A stretch of 64,000 bases of DNA, taken from positions 1-64,000 of the forward strand of contig NZ_SKBU01000008.1 of assembly GCF_004337705.1 (NCBI RefSeq), read 5' to 3'. The notes below the pieces were generated by a model. That model had not been told where the DNA came from. It did no database searches and worked only from the letters and a program-made list of their open reading frames with translations. Origin of the DNA: Rubrobacter taiwanensis. Its GTDB lineage: Bacteria; Actinomycetota; Rubrobacteria; Rubrobacterales; Rubrobacteraceae. Shown here one piece after another: positions 38,745 to 51,022 of the stretch. The position numbers and the translations under genes were made by a program. How positions within the stretch are numbered: position 1 is the first letter of the stretch; every line of letters starts with the position of its first letter.

Positions 38745-40178
38745 ATGGAAGCACCCCTGATCACGGCAGACACGCTGGTAGCGCTAATCCCTGAGATACT
38801 CGCGCTCGCGTTCATCGCGGTGGTGCTTCTGACGGAGGTGTTCGGATCGCGCTCCCCCAACCTGTCGAGCGGGCTGGCGGCGCTCGGCGCGCTGGCGCTC
38901 GCGGGCTCCGCGACGGTCTTGCTGGCCGCCGGGTTCGAGGGCAGCTTCTTCGGTGACGGCTACGTGGTTGATGGCTTCGCGCTGCTCTTCAAGATCCTGG
39001 TCGGTCTTGTGGCTTTCTTCTCGGTGCTGGCCGCGGCCCGGTGGTCGGCCCGGACCGGGGACACGGGCGAGTACATGTCCCTCATCCTCGCCGTGGCGCT
39101 CGGGGCGTCGCTTCTGGTCTCGGGGCGGGATCTGTTCGTGATCTTCGTCTCGCTGGAGCTCGCCACGATCCCCTCCTACGCGATGGTGGCCTTCGACCGC
39201 CGCCGGCGCGAGAGTTCCGAGGGTGGCATGAAGTACCTGCTCACCGGCGTGGTCGCCAGCTCGGTGCTGCTCTACGGGCTGGTGCTGATCTACGGCGTGA
39301 CCGGCTCGGCCAACCTCTCGGAGGTAGCTGCTGCCTTCACTGCGGATCTCTCGCCCGCGGCGCTCCTGGGGCTGGTGCTCTTCCTCTCCGGCGTGGCGTT
39401 TAAGCTCTCGGTGGTCCCGTTCCACTTCTGGACGCCGGACGCCTATCAGGGGGCGCCCACCAACGCGGCGGCGTTCCTCTCGGTCGCGCCCAAGATGGCC
39501 ACCTTCGCGCTGCTGCTGCGCGTTCTGATCGAGGGCATGCCCGAGACCGCGCAGGCCTATACCTGGCTGTTCGCCCTTCTGGCCATCCTCTCCATGTTCG
39601 CGGGCAACCTCTTCGCCCTGCGGCAGACCAACCTCAAGCGGATGCTGGCCTACAGCTCCGTGGCTCACTCCGGGTACATCCTGGCCGCGTTCGCGGCGCT
39701 CACCGGTCCGGCGCTCGAGACGGCCGTTCAGGCCGTGATCGTCTACGCCGTTGCCTACGCGGTCATGAACCTGGGGGCGTTCTTCGTGGTCGAGCTTGTG
39801 GGCGAGGAGGGCAAGAGCTTCAACGGGCTCTTCAGGACCCAGCCGGCGCTCGCCGTCAGCATGGCGGTTTTCATGGCCGCGCTGGTGGGCATCCCGCCGC
39901 TCTCCGGCTTCTGGGGCAAGGCGTGGGTGATCTTCGCCACCGCGCAGGCCGGGGCCTGGGTCGTAGTCGGGGCCGTGATAATCAACAGCGTGCTCTCCGT
40001 CCCGTACTACTTCGGCGTCATCCGGAGCATGTTCTTCGAGGAGCCGGCGGGAGTCGGGCCCGTCAAGGACGGCTCCGGGGCGCTGAGGTTCTCTATCTAC
40101 GCCATGGCGGTCTTCACGGTGCTCTTCGCGTTCATCCTGGGGCCGCTCGTTCTGCTCGCGCAGGCGATCGGGCTGTAA
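38745..40178 (+). CDS. nuoN: NADH-quinone oxidoreductase subunit N
   Basis: This is a 477-residue pump subunit. Conserved segments are FVSLELATIPSYAMVAF, VPFHFWTPDAYQGAPT and TNLKRMLAYSSVAHSGYI. It is the last gene of the nuo operon, three bases after nuoM. Confidence 0.95.
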   Translation: MEAPLITADTLVALIPEILALAFIAVVLLTEVFGSRSPNLSSGLAALGALALAGSATVLLAAGFEGSFFGDGYVVDGFALLFKILVGLVAFFSVLAAARWSARTGDTGEYMSLILAVALGASLLVSGRDLFVIFVSLELATIPSYAMVAFDRRRRESSEGGMKYLLTGVVASSVLLYGLVLIYGVTGSANLSEVAAAFTADLSPAALLGLVLFLSGVAFKLSVVPFHFWTPDAYQGAPTNAAAFLSVAPKMATFALLLRVLIEGMPETAQAYTWLFALLAILSMFAGNLFALRQTNLKRMLAYSSVAHSGYILAAFAALTGPALETAVQAVIVYAVAYAVMNLGAFFVVELVGEEGKSFNGLFRTQPALAVSMAVFMAALVGIPPLSGFWGKAWVIFATAQAGAWVVVGAVIINSVLSVPYYFGVIRSMFFEEPAGVGPVKDGSGALRFSIYAMAVFTVLFAFILGPLVLLAQAIGL

Positions 40179-40189
40179 GGAGGCTGTAT

Positions 40190-41290
40190 ATGCAGGCTGT
40201 AGTGCTGGTGGGGGGACAGGGGAGTCGGCTGCGGCCGATAACCTACGACGTGCCCAAGCCCATGGTGCCGCTGCGCAACCGGCCGTTCATCAGCTATATG
40301 GTGGACTTTCTGCGCTCCGGCGGGGTCGACCGGGCCGTGCTCTCTATGGGCTATCTCCCGGACCCCATCCAGGAGTACTTCGAGAAGCAAAAGATGGACG
40401 GCTTCGAGCTGGATTATGTGGTCGAGGACCGGCCGCTGGGCACGGCCGGTGGCCTGAAGAACGCCCAGAGCGCCCTGGACGGCGGACCGGTCGTGGTGAC
40501 CAACGGCGATGTGCTGACCGGGATGAGGCTGGAGAGCCTCATAGAGGCGCACCGGGAGAGCGGGGCCCTGGCCACCATCGCGCTCACCTCGGTCGAGGAC
40601 CCCACGGCCTACGGGCTGGTCGAGGTGGACCACAACATGAAGGTGCACCGCTTCGTGGAGAAACCGGCCTACGATGAGATCTCCACGAGCCTCATCAACG
40701 CCGGCATCTACGTGCTGGAGCCGGAGGTACTGGAGATGATCCCGGCCGGGAAGGAGGTCTCGATAGAGCGTGAGATCTTCCCCCGGCTGCAGCAGTCCGG
40801 GCGGCTGTACGCGTATGTCTCCAGCTCCTACTGGAAGGACATCGGCACGCCCCGCAGCTATCTGACGGCTTCTCAGGACGTACTCTCCGGCGCGATAGCC
40901 GGCGGGGAGGACTTCGACTACCGCGAGAGCCACCCCTCCATAGAGGTGGGCAAGAGCGTGAAGATCCTGCCGCCGTTCTCCATCGAGCGGGACTGCGTGC
41001 TGGAGAACGGCTGCACCGTCGGCGGCCGCACCGCGCTGGGCCGCGGCTGCCGCATCGGAGAGGAGGCCGTGGTGGAGGGGAGCATCCTCTTCGACGGGGT
41101 GCGGGTGGAGCCCGGCGCTATAATCCGGGGCTCGATCGTGGGGCCGAACGTCAGGATCGGCCACCGCGCCATCGTGCGCGGGCTCGCGGTGCTTGGGGCC
41201 GAGTGCGTTATCGGGGAGGGGAACGTCCTGGATCAGGGCATCCGCGTGAACCCGCGGGTCAATCTCCCACCGCGCAGCCTGCGCTTCTAG
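40190..41290 (+). CDS. Sugar-1-phosphate nucleotidyltransferase with left-handed beta-helix
   Basis: This is a protein of about 366 residues from ATG 40190, with AAGGAGG upstream. The N-terminal nucleotidyltransferase domain has VLVGGQGSRLRPIT (G-rich loop) and KPMVPLRNRPFI. The C-terminal third has hexapeptide repeats (GCTVGGRTALGRGCRIGEEAVVEGSILFDGVRVEPGAII region). This is the architecture of mannose-1-phosphate guanylyltransferase and glucose-1-phosphate nucleotidyltransferases; the substrate is not decided. It probably serves envelope glycan or compatible-solute synthesis. Confidence 0.85.
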   Translation: MQAVVLVGGQGSRLRPITYDVPKPMVPLRNRPFISYMVDFLRSGGVDRAVLSMGYLPDPIQEYFEKQKMDGFELDYVVEDRPLGTAGGLKNAQSALDGGPVVVTNGDVLTGMRLESLIEAHRESGALATIALTSVEDPTAYGLVEVDHNMKVHRFVEKPAYDEISTSLINAGIYVLEPEVLEMIPAGKEVSIEREIFPRLQQSGRLYAYVSSSYWKDIGTPRSYLTASQDVLSGAIAGGEDFDYRESHPSIEVGKSVKILPPFSIERDCVLENGCTVGGRTALGRGCRIGEEAVVEGSILFDGVRVEPGAIIRGSIVGPNVRIGHRAIVRGLAVLGAECVIGEGNVLDQGIRVNPRVNLPPRSLRF

Positions 41291-41297
41291 CCGCCCG

Positions 41298-41981
41298 GTG
41301 GCCGGCGGATATCTCACCGCGCTGGCGGACTTCTTCTACCCGCAGCGGTGCGTCTCCTGTAACGCCCGGGCGAGCGATCTTCTGTGTCGCGCGTGCTACG
41401 AGAACCTGCCCGAGATCGCGGCCCCCATCTGTGGCCGGTGCGGGATGCCGGCGGCGTTCGAGACGTACGGCTGCGACGAGTGCGGGAACCAGGACTTCGC
41501 CTTCCGTGCGGCGCGGGCTGCGCTGCGCTACGACGGCGTCGGCAAAGAGCTCGTGCACGCCATCAAATACCGGGGGAGGGTGGAGGCCGCGGAGCGGCTG
41601 GCCGCGCCGCTCATGGCCGGAGCGCTGGACGAGAGGGGTTTCGACGTGGTGGTGCCCGTGCCGCTGCACCGGATGAGGAGCCTCAGGCGGGGCTTCAATC
41701 AGGCGGAGCTGCTCGCCCGGGGTGTGGCGCGGAAGATAAACGCCCGGGTTTCGGATAAACTAAGAGCCGTGAGGAAGACCGCAGACCAGGTCGGGCTTAC
41801 GGCCGGGGCGCGCGCGGCGAACGTCCGGGGGGCGTACGCCGCCCGGGGGCAGGTTGCGGGGAAGGTGCTGCTGGTGGACGACGTCTTCACCACGGGTGCA
41901 ACGCTCGATACGTGCGCCCGGGCGTTGATCGGGGCCGGGGCCGACGAGGTCTTCGCCCTCACTCTGTGCCGCACGTGCTAA
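41298..41981 (+). CDS. ComF family phosphoribosyltransferase-like protein
   Basis: This is a 227-residue protein with an N-terminal zinc-ribbon-like cysteine set (CVSCNARASDLLCRAC, CGRCGMP, CDECG) and a C-terminal PRTase domain with VLLVDDVFTTGATLD. ComF proteins take part in DNA uptake or are amidophosphoribosyltransferase-like. No comFA or other competence gene is nearby. GTG start. Confidence 0.88.
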   Translation: MAGGYLTALADFFYPQRCVSCNARASDLLCRACYENLPEIAAPICGRCGMPAAFETYGCDECGNQDFAFRAARAALRYDGVGKELVHAIKYRGRVEAAERLAAPLMAGALDERGFDVVVPVPLHRMRSLRRGFNQAELLARGVARKINARVSDKLRAVRKTADQVGLTAGARAANVRGAYAARGQVAGKVLLVDDVFTTGATLDTCARALIGAGADEVFALTLCRTC

Positions 41982-42063
41982 GGGAGGGCCGGCTGCCAAT
42001 CGTCAGCGATTTCTCGGAGGAGGGCCGGGGAGCCGGTCTTTAGGAAAGGAGGGACCCCAGCTG

Positions 42064-42624
42064 ATGGAGATATCCGTTCAGGGCAGGAACATCTCGGTAA
42101 CCGAGGCGCTGGAGCGCTACGCCAGAGAGAAGGTCGAGCGGGTGACCAAGTTCTTCGACGACGAGAAGAGCCACGCCCGCGCCGAGGTCGAGCTCATACA
42201 CGAGCGCAATCCCTCCATCGCCGACAACCAGGTGGCCGAGACCACGCTGTTCATCAACAGCGCGGTTCTCAAGGCGCGCGAGGCCTCGGGCGACATGTAC
42301 GCCTCCATAGACCGGATGGTGGACAAGCTGGAGCGGCAGGTCCGGCGCTACCGGGGGCGGCAGATAGACCGCTGGCAGGGCCGGCTCAAGAACAGTGCTC
42401 CCGGACCGCAGGATTCCGTGAGCGTGCTGGAAGACGAGATAGAGAGTAAGATAGTACGCACCAAGCAGTTTCAGATGAAGCCGATGCTGCCGGACGAGGC
42501 GGCGCTGCAGATGGAGTTGCTAGACCACTCGTTCTTCGTGTTCACCAACGCCGATACCGGCGATATAAATGTGGTATACCGTCGCAGGGATGGAAACTAC
42601 GGACTCATAGAACCCGCGAGGTAG
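42064..42624 (+). CDS. hpf: Ribosome hibernation-promoting factor, long form
   Basis: This is a 186-residue protein with the N-terminal YfiA/HPF domain (1-100; [20 protein letters not shown]) and the C-terminal dimerisation domain (about 130-186; [33 protein letters not shown]), which pairs 70S ribosomes into 100S. AAAGGAGG lies 11 bp upstream. It is followed directly by secA, a common order in actinobacteria and Firmicutes. Confidence 0.94.
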   Translation: MEISVQGRNISVTEALERYAREKVERVTKFFDDEKSHARAEVELIHERNPSIADNQVAETTLFINSAVLKAREASGDMYASIDRMVDKLERQVRRYRGRQIDRWQGRLKNSAPGPQDSVSVLEDEIESKIVRTKQFQMKPMLPDEAALQMELLDHSFFVFTNADTGDINVVYRRRDGNYGLIEPAR

Positions 42625-42631
42625 AGAGATA

Positions 42632-45313
<2,682 letters not shown>

Positions 45314-45325
45314 CGGTGAGGGGGT

Positions 45326-46408
45326 TTGGAGGAGCACCTCAAAAACCTGCGGGCGCGGCTGGAGGAGCTGGGGAACATCCTGGATGTGGAAGGACTCCGG
45401 AAGCGTACGCGCGAGCTCGCGGAGCGGATGAGCCGCCCGGACTTCTGGGACGATCCGGAGGAGGCCCGGAGCGTCTCTGCCGAGTTCTCGCGCATAGAGG
45501 GCAGGCTCAAGACCTATGACGGCCTGCGGGACCGGCTCACCGACGCCGAGGAGCTCTATGAGCTGGCCGAGGGGGACGAGGCTCTGCTGCGGGAGGTCGA
45601 GGAGGAGGTGCGCCGGATAGAGCGCGAGCTGGAGGTGCAAGAGCTGGAGCGTCTCTTCGTCGGCGAGTACGATGAGTCCGCGGCCATCTTGGCCATAAAC
45701 CCCGGTGCGGGCGGTGTAGATTCCCAGGACTGGGCGGAGATGCTGGCCCGCATGTACCGGCGCTGGGCCGAGCGCAACGGCTACCGGCTGGAGGTCGTGG
45801 AGTACACGCCCGCGGAAGAGGGCGGGATAAAGAGCGCCACCTTCACCATCTCCGGGGATCACGCCTTCGGGCTGCTCTCCGCCGAGCGGGGGGTGCACCG
45901 GCTGGTCAGGATAAGCCCCTACGATGCCTCCGGGCGGCGGCACACCAGCTTCGCTTCGGTGGCGGTGGCTCCGGTGGTGGACGACGAGGTCACGGTCGAG
46001 ATAGACGAGAAGGATCTGAAAGTGGACACCTACCGGGCTTCGGGGGCGGGCGGGCAGCACGTCAACAAGACCGACTCGGCGGTGCGCATAACGCACCTCC
46101 CCACGGGCATGGTGGTGCAGTGCCAGAACGAGCGGAGCCAGCACCAGAACCGGGAGGTAGCGATGCGGATCCTGCGTGCCCGGCTCTTCGAGCTGGAGCG
46201 CCAGAAGCGGCAGGAGGAGATAGCCGCACAGAGCGGGGAGAAGGCCGAGATCGGCTGGGGCTCCCAGATCCGCTCTTACGTCCTGCATCCCTACAGGATG
46301 GTCAAGGATCTGCGCACCGGGGTTGAGACCTCGGATGTGGACCGGGTGCTGGACGGTGATCTGGACGAGTTCATATACTCCTACCTCAGAAGCCGGGCAG
46401 TTGCCTAG
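45326..46408 (+). CDS. prfB: Peptide chain release factor 2
   Basis: This is a 360-residue release factor for UGA and UAA. The GGQ motif is in ASGAGGQHVNKTDSAVR, and the RF2 opening LEELGNILDVEGLRKRTRELAERMSRPDFWDDP is complete in one frame. The autoregulatory +1 frameshift present in many bacteria is therefore absent. TTG start 12 bases after secA, as in other Gram-positives. Confidence 0.95.
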   Translation: MEEHLKNLRARLEELGNILDVEGLRKRTRELAERMSRPDFWDDPEEARSVSAEFSRIEGRLKTYDGLRDRLTDAEELYELAEGDEALLREVEEEVRRIERELEVQELERLFVGEYDESAAILAINPGAGGVDSQDWAEMLARMYRRWAERNGYRLEVVEYTPAEEGGIKSATFTISGDHAFGLLSAERGVHRLVRISPYDASGRRHTSFASVAVAPVVDDEVTVEIDEKDLKVDTYRASGAGGQHVNKTDSAVRITHLPTGMVVQCQNERSQHQNREVAMRILRARLFELERQKRQEEIAAQSGEKAEIGWGSQIRSYVLHPYRMVKDLRTGVETSDVDRVLDGDLDEFIYSYLRSRAVA

Positions 46409-47123
46409 TGCCCTGCGCGTGGCGATAGGCTCCGGCCTCATCTCGGCGGTGTTTCTGGTCATCGGGCTGTACACCTTCATCCCGGCGCTCGTGGATCAGC
46501 TGGTCGCCGGCGCCCTGCGCCAGCAGCTCGGGCTCTCGCAGACGCCGACCGTGCGTCTGCAGAGCGATCCTGCGCCGGCCGTGCTGCTCGGGGATTTCAC
46601 GGGCGGCCGGGTGGTCATCGAGGGGGGGGAGTTCGGGGGCGTGGAGGCGGAGCGCATCACGATAGATCTGAACCCCTTCGAGCTGAACCTGGTGCAGAGC
46701 CTCTGGAGCGGGCGGCTGATGGGTGAGGGGGAGATCTCAGGTGCGCTCCGGGCCGAGCTCTCGGAGGAGGAGGTGGCCGAGGTAGCCCGCGAGCAGGTCA
46801 CCCAGTTCCCGGTCGGGGAGGTCACGCTGGAGGGGGGGAGGGTGACCGTGGGATCGGATGTGGAGGTCTTCGGGCTGGGGGTGCCCATCACGGTCGAGGG
46901 GGAGGTGGAGCTGTTGGAGAGCGGGGAGCTGGAGTTCCTGCCCCGGCGTGTTGAGGCGTTCGGGGTGCCCGTCCCGGAGGAGATAACGGACCGCCTGCTG
47001 GCCGACTCAGACTTCAGGTTCGCGCTGGAGGAGCTGCCGTTCGAGATGGAGCTCGAGGAAGTCGGGGTGGAGGAGGGGCGGCTCTACGTCTCCGGGGAGG
47101 TGAGGGATCTCCTCCCCGGTTGA
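46401..47123 (+). CDS. DUF2993 (LmeA-like) lipid-binding protein
   Basis: This is a protein of about 240 residues from TTG 46401; GTG 46419 is an alternative. An N-terminal signal-anchor helix (GSGLISAVFLVIGLYTFIPALV) is followed by an all-beta/alpha TULIP-like region typical of DUF2993, with repeated VxVEGGxxxG strands. Relatives such as LmeA in mycobacteria bind phospholipid and affect envelope lipoglycan synthesis. It overlaps the prfB stop. Confidence 0.75.
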   Translation: MPSALRVAIGSGLISAVFLVIGLYTFIPALVDQLVAGALRQQLGLSQTPTVRLQSDPAPAVLLGDFTGGRVVIEGGEFGGVEAERITIDLNPFELNLVQSLWSGRLMGEGEISGALRAELSEEEVAEVAREQVTQFPVGEVTLEGGRVTVGSDVEVFGLGVPITVEGEVELLESGELEFLPRRVEAFGVPVPEEITDRLLADSDFRFALEELPFEMELEEVGVEEGRLYVSGEVRDLLPG

Positions 47124-47222
47124 TATACCGGGAGGCGCTTGGTATCTTTTGAGCGGTCTGGAGGGACATTGCAGGATGCAAGGATTCCCGCGAAGCACAT
47201 GGCCGCACGGGAAGGATGTGCT

Positions 47223-47253
47223 GCGATCGCCGATGATCCGGGCGATCGCCGAT
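47223..47253 (+). repeat. Short direct repeat upstream of ftsE
   Basis: GCGATCGCCGAT occurs at 47223-47234 and again at 47242-47253, seven bases apart, in the 143-bp gap before ftsE. A TTGCA-GGA-TGCAA dyad lies at 47169-47181. Either could be a regulator site. Confidence 0.4.
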
Positions 47254-47266
47254 CCGGGAGAGTAGC

Positions 47267-47953
47267 GTGATTCGATTCGACAACGTCACCAAAGTCTACG
47301 GCAACGACGTTCTGGCTCTGGAGCGCGTCAGCATGGAGATCGGTCAGGGAGAGTTCGTCTTCCTGGTGGGAGCGAGCGGGTCGGGCAAATCCACGGTGGT
47401 GCGCCTGATCCTCAAGGAGATCGAACCCTCTGCCGGGACCGTCTACGTCAACGGCCGGCGGCTGTCCGCCATACCCCGGCGGCAGATACCCCGTCACCGG
47501 CGCTCCATCGGGTGTGTGTTCCAGGACTTCAAGCTGTTGCCGAACAAGACGGCTGCGGAGAACGTGGCCTATGCCATGGAGGTCACGGGACAGCGGCGGC
47601 GTGCGATCCGTACGAAGGTGCCGCAGATACTAGAGCTCGTGGGACTGGCCAACAAGATGGACAAGTATCCGGACCAGCTCTCCGGCGGGGAGCAGCAGCG
47701 GGTCTCCATCGCGCGGGCGTTCGTCTCGCAGCCGCCGATCCTGATCGCGGACGAGCCTACGGGGAACCTCGATCCGGAGACGAGCGTGGGGATCATGCAG
47801 CTTCTGCACAGGATCAACCGCATCGGCACCACCGTTCTGGTCGCCACCCACGACAAGGAGATGGTGGACGTGATGCGCAAGCGCGTCATCGCGCTGGAGG
47901 ACGGCCGGATCGTCCGCGACCGCGTGAAGGGGGCGTATCTGGATGAGGTTTAA
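47267..47953 (+). CDS. ftsE: Cell division ATP-binding protein FtsE
   Basis: This is a 228-residue ABC ATPase. Walker [10 protein letters not shown], signature [15 protein letters not shown], Walker [13 protein letters not shown]. With FtsX it activates peptidoglycan hydrolases at the division site. GTG start; it overlaps ftsX by 11 bp. Confidence 0.95.
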   Translation: MIRFDNVTKVYGNDVLALERVSMEIGQGEFVFLVGASGSGKSTVVRLILKEIEPSAGTVYVNGRRLSAIPRRQIPRHRRSIGCVFQDFKLLPNKTAAENVAYAMEVTGQRRRAIRTKVPQILELVGLANKMDKYPDQLSGGEQQRVSIARAFVSQPPILIADEPTGNLDPETSVGIMQLLHRINRIGTTVLVATHDKEMVDVMRKRVIALEDGRIVRDRVKGAYLDEV

Positions 47954-48821
47954 TCTGGGCTTCTTCCTGCGCGAGGCGTTCAAGAACATGCGGCTCAACC
48001 TGCTCATGAGCGTCACGGCCGCGACCACAACCTTCATGTGCATTCTGGTGCTCGGCATCGGGATGCTGGTCAACGCGCACGTCTCGGACATCATCCGCTC
48101 CATCGGCGAGCGGGTGGAGATAACGGCCTTCTTCCCGGAGGATGCGACACAGCAGGAGATCCGGCAGGCCCGGGAGGAGGTGCAGAGCTGGCCGGAGGTG
48201 CGGGAGAGCACCTACGTCTCCAAGGAGGAGGCGCTGCAGCGCTTCCAGGAGAGCCTGCCGGAGATCGCGCAGAATCTGGAGGACAACCCGCTGCCGGCGT
48301 CGATCGAGATCTCGCTGCACGACCCGGCGGACTCGCAGGCCGTCGCCGACCGGCTGGTGGAGAGCGGGTATTTCGCCCGGGAGGATATTAGCTATCCGGC
48401 TCAGACCATAGACCGGCTCAATACCATAACCGGTTACATCACCTGGGCGCTGCGCGGGGCGACGGCGCTGTTCCTGATCTCCAGCGTGCTCCTGATCTCC
48501 AACGCCATCCGGCTCTCCATCTTCGCCCGGCGGAAGGAGATCGAGATCCAGAAGCTCGTCGGGGCTTCGGACAACTTCGTTCGCATGCCGTTCGTGGTGG
48601 AGGGCATGGTGCAGGGGCTGATCGGCTCCGCTGTGGCGGCCCTGGTTGTGGTGTGGCTGAACTTCTTCTTCGTGGACTGGGCGAACCGGAATATCCCGTT
48701 CTTCCCCATCTCGGCCACGGCCGTAGACACGGTCTCTACCATGGCCATCCTGATCGCCGTGGGTGTGATCATCGGGGTGGCGGGCAGCTACCTCTCGGTG
48801 CGCCGGTTCTTGAAGGTTTAG
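47943..48821 (+). CDS. ftsX: Cell division protein FtsX
   Basis: This is a 292-residue membrane partner of FtsE with four helices (about 22-45, 165-188, 215-238, 262-285) and a large extracellular loop (about 50-160) that in other bacteria contacts a hydrolase or its adaptor. The N-terminal [18 protein letters not shown] is typical. Confidence 0.94.
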   Translation: MRFNLGFFLREAFKNMRLNLLMSVTAATTTFMCILVLGIGMLVNAHVSDIIRSIGERVEITAFFPEDATQQEIRQAREEVQSWPEVRESTYVSKEEALQRFQESLPEIAQNLEDNPLPASIEISLHDPADSQAVADRLVESGYFAREDISYPAQTIDRLNTITGYITWALRGATALFLISSVLLISNAIRLSIFARRKEIEIQKLVGASDNFVRMPFVVEGMVQGLIGSAVAALVVVWLNFFFVDWANRNIPFFPISATAVDTVSTMAILIAVGVIIGVAGSYLSVRRFLKV

Positions 48822-48863
48822 CCCTTTTGCGAAGTGGCTCTCGGGATTCTCTGCGGCCCGTGA

Positions 48864-48885
48864 TAGACTCTGCATTGTAATGCAG
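48864..48885 (+). promoter_or_regulatory. -10 box and 16-bp palindrome before RNase R
   Basis: TAGACT (48864-48869) is followed at once by CTGCATTGTAATGCAG (48870-48885), a perfect dyad with 7-bp arms around GT. It covers the expected transcription start, the classical place for a repressor operator. The regulator is unknown. Confidence 0.55.
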
Positions 48886-48913
48886 GCTATTTTACGGAGC
48901 TCGTTCGACCGCC

Positions 48914-50527
48914 ATGCTCATACCGGCGATCCTGATCCGGCGCGGGAAGTACTCCATAGCCGACCCGCTCTTCGTGAGCGAGCGGCGGCCCATCCTGGTC
49001 TCCCGTAAGGCCCGGAAGGGGGCCGAGGCCGGGGACATCGTTCTGGTGCGCACCTGGGAGAGCGACCGCTCGCTGCGCGGCGAGGTGGATCGTGTGCTGG
49101 GGCCTGCGCGGGACCCCCGCACCGTATATGATGCGCTCTTCGCCTCGATAGAGACTTCCCGCGAGTTCCCCGAGCGGCTGGAGGAGGAGGCCGAACGGGC
49201 GGCCGGAACCCCGGCCGGGGAGCGCGCCGATCTGAGGCGCCTGCCGACCGTGACGATAGACGGCGAGGACGCCAAGGACTTCGACGACGCCATCAGCGTG
49301 GAGCGCACGGATGAGGGATACCGGGTCTGGGTGCATATCGCGGACGTAACGCACTACGTGCGCCCGAACACCGCTCTGGACCGCGAGGCCCGGCGGCGCG
49401 GCAACTCCGTCTATCTGCCCGGGACGGTGGCCCCCATGCTGCCGGCGGCCCTGTCTGCGGATGCCTGCTCTCTCGTTCCGCATCGGGAGCGGGCCGCGGT
49501 CACGGTGGAGATGGAGGTAAGCTACGCCGGAGAGATGAAGTCCTGCCGGGCGTTCCGGAGCCAGATCGCCAGCGACGCCCGGCTCACCTACGAGGCGGTA
49601 GATGCCATGCTCTCCGGCGGCGAGAAGGTGCCGCAGGCGGAGATGGTGCTGGTGGCGCACGAGCTCTCCCGGGTGCTGCGGAGGAAGGCGCTGGAGCGAG
49701 GGAAGCTGGAGCTGGAGAGCAAGGAGCCGGAGTACGAGCTGGACGAGAACCGGGTGCCGGTGGAGGCCCGGATGCGGCGCTCGACCCCGGCCCGGGAGCT
49801 CATCGAGGAGCTCATGGTTCTGGCCAACGAGGCCGTGGCGAAGATGGTCCGGGAGAGGCCCGGAGCCGTCTACCGGGTGCACGAGCGGCCGAGCCTCGCG
49901 GACCTGGAGGAGCTGGGGCGGAAGCTCGCCGCGATCGGGTTCATAGCGGAGCCCACGCCGGAGAACCTGAGCGCGATAGCGGCCAAGATCGGCTCCGACG
50001 CCGGCCGGTACCTGATCCTGCGCTCCATCCCGCGGGCTCTCTACTCGCCGCACAGGATCGGGCACTACGGGCTCGCTCTGGAGGACTACGTGCACTTCAC
50101 CTCGCCCATCCGGCGCTACTCGGATGTCCTCGTGCACCGGTCGCTGCTTGGGGAGGAGCCGCCGCACGACCCGGAGGCCGTCGCGGATCACATCTCCGAG
50201 CGCGAGTGGCAGAGCATGCTTGCGGAGCGCACTGCGGACGAATACACCCTGATGTGGCTGATGCGGGACCGCGTCGGTGATACCATGAGGGGCACCGTGG
50301 TCGGTACGGCTTCCTTCGGCATGTTCGTGGAGCTGGAGACCGGGGCCACGGGCCTCGTGCACGTGAGCAAGCTCCCCGGCTGGTGGGAGCTGGAACCGAG
50401 CGGTGTTGTGCTCTCCAACCCCGAGATAGGCGGGCGCTACGCCGTGGGCGACGAGGTGCTGGTGGAGCTGGTGGATGTCTTCCCGCTGATGCAGCGGGCG
50501 GAGCTGAGAGTGGTGAGGCGGCTGTGA
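48914..50527 (+). CDS. rnr: RNase R-type exoribonuclease (RNB family)
   Basis: This is a 537-residue 3'-to-5' exoribonuclease. The RNB active site is DGEDAKDFDDAISV with four aspartates, followed by the HIADVTHYV strand and HFTSPIRRYSDVLVHR. A C-terminal S1 domain lies at about 455-535. It is shorter than E. coli RNase R (about 800) because the N-terminal helix-turn-helix and most of the cold-shock domains are missing. It is coupled to smpB and close to ssrA, fitting a role in degrading messages of stalled ribosomes. Confidence 0.88.
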   Translation: MLIPAILIRRGKYSIADPLFVSERRPILVSRKARKGAEAGDIVLVRTWESDRSLRGEVDRVLGPARDPRTVYDALFASIETSREFPERLEEEAERAAGTPAGERADLRRLPTVTIDGEDAKDFDDAISVERTDEGYRVWVHIADVTHYVRPNTALDREARRRGNSVYLPGTVAPMLPAALSADACSLVPHRERAAVTVEMEVSYAGEMKSCRAFRSQIASDARLTYEAVDAMLSGGEKVPQAEMVLVAHELSRVLRRKALERGKLELESKEPEYELDENRVPVEARMRRSTPARELIEELMVLANEAVAKMVRERPGAVYRVHERPSLADLEELGRKLAAIGFIAEPTPENLSAIAAKIGSDAGRYLILRSIPRALYSPHRIGHYGLALEDYVHFTSPIRRYSDVLVHRSLLGEEPPHDPEAVADHISEREWQSMLAERTADEYTLMWLMRDRVGDTMRGTVVGTASFGMFVELETGATGLVHVSKLPGWWELEPSGVVLSNPEIGGRYAVGDEVLVELVDVFPLMQRAELRVVRRL

Positions 50528-50985
50528 AGCTCTTCGCACAGAACAAGAAGGCTCTCCACGACTTCAACGTGGAGGAGACGTACGAGGCCGGGATCGCGCT
50601 CACCGGCCCGGAGGTCAAATCTATCCGCGAGGGGCGGGCGAATCTGAGGGAGAGCTACGCCCGCGTCCGGAACGGGGAGGTGTTCCTGATCGGGGCTCAT
50701 GTCTCTCCCTACAAGAACGCCACGAACGTCCCGCAGAACCCGACGCGGGACCGCAAGCTGCTGCTGCACCGGGGCGAGATCTCGCGCCTTTCGGGCAAGA
50801 GCCAGGAGGAGGGAAAGACCCTCATCCCCCTCAAGCTCTACGGGAAGAACGGGAAGATCAAGGTCGAACTCGCGGTGGCCAGCCGCAAGAAGCAGTACGA
50901 CAAGCGGCGCGAGATCGCCCGCAAGAGCGCCGAGCGCGAGATGCAGCGGGCGATCAAGGACAGCCTCCGGCGCTCCCGCCCGTGA
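50524..50985 (+). CDS. smpB: SsrA-binding protein SmpB
   Basis: This is a protein of about 153 residues from GTG 50524, overlapping the RNase R stop. The oligonucleotide-binding beta-barrel (ALTGPEVKSIREGRANLRES) and the basic tail (KKQYDKRREIARKSAERE) are complete. It binds tmRNA and mimics the anticodon stem in trans-translation. The tmRNA gene follows 37 bp later. Confidence 0.96.
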   Translation: MKLFAQNKKALHDFNVEETYEAGIALTGPEVKSIREGRANLRESYARVRNGEVFLIGAHVSPYKNATNVPQNPTRDRKLLLHRGEISRLSGKSQEEGKTLIPLKLYGKNGKIKVELAVASRKKQYDKRREIARKSAEREMQRAIKDSLRRSRP

Positions 50986-51015
50986 TTGAAACGGGCCGAT
51001 CTGTGGTAAAATAAT
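50986..51015 (+). promoter_or_regulatory. Promoter of ssrA
   Basis: -35 TTGAAA (50986-50991) overlaps the smpB stop. AATAAT (51010-51015) at 18 bp or TAAAAT (51007-51012) at 15 bp serves as -10, just before the tmRNA 5' end. Confidence 0.65.
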
Positions 51016-51022
51016 CGCCCAC

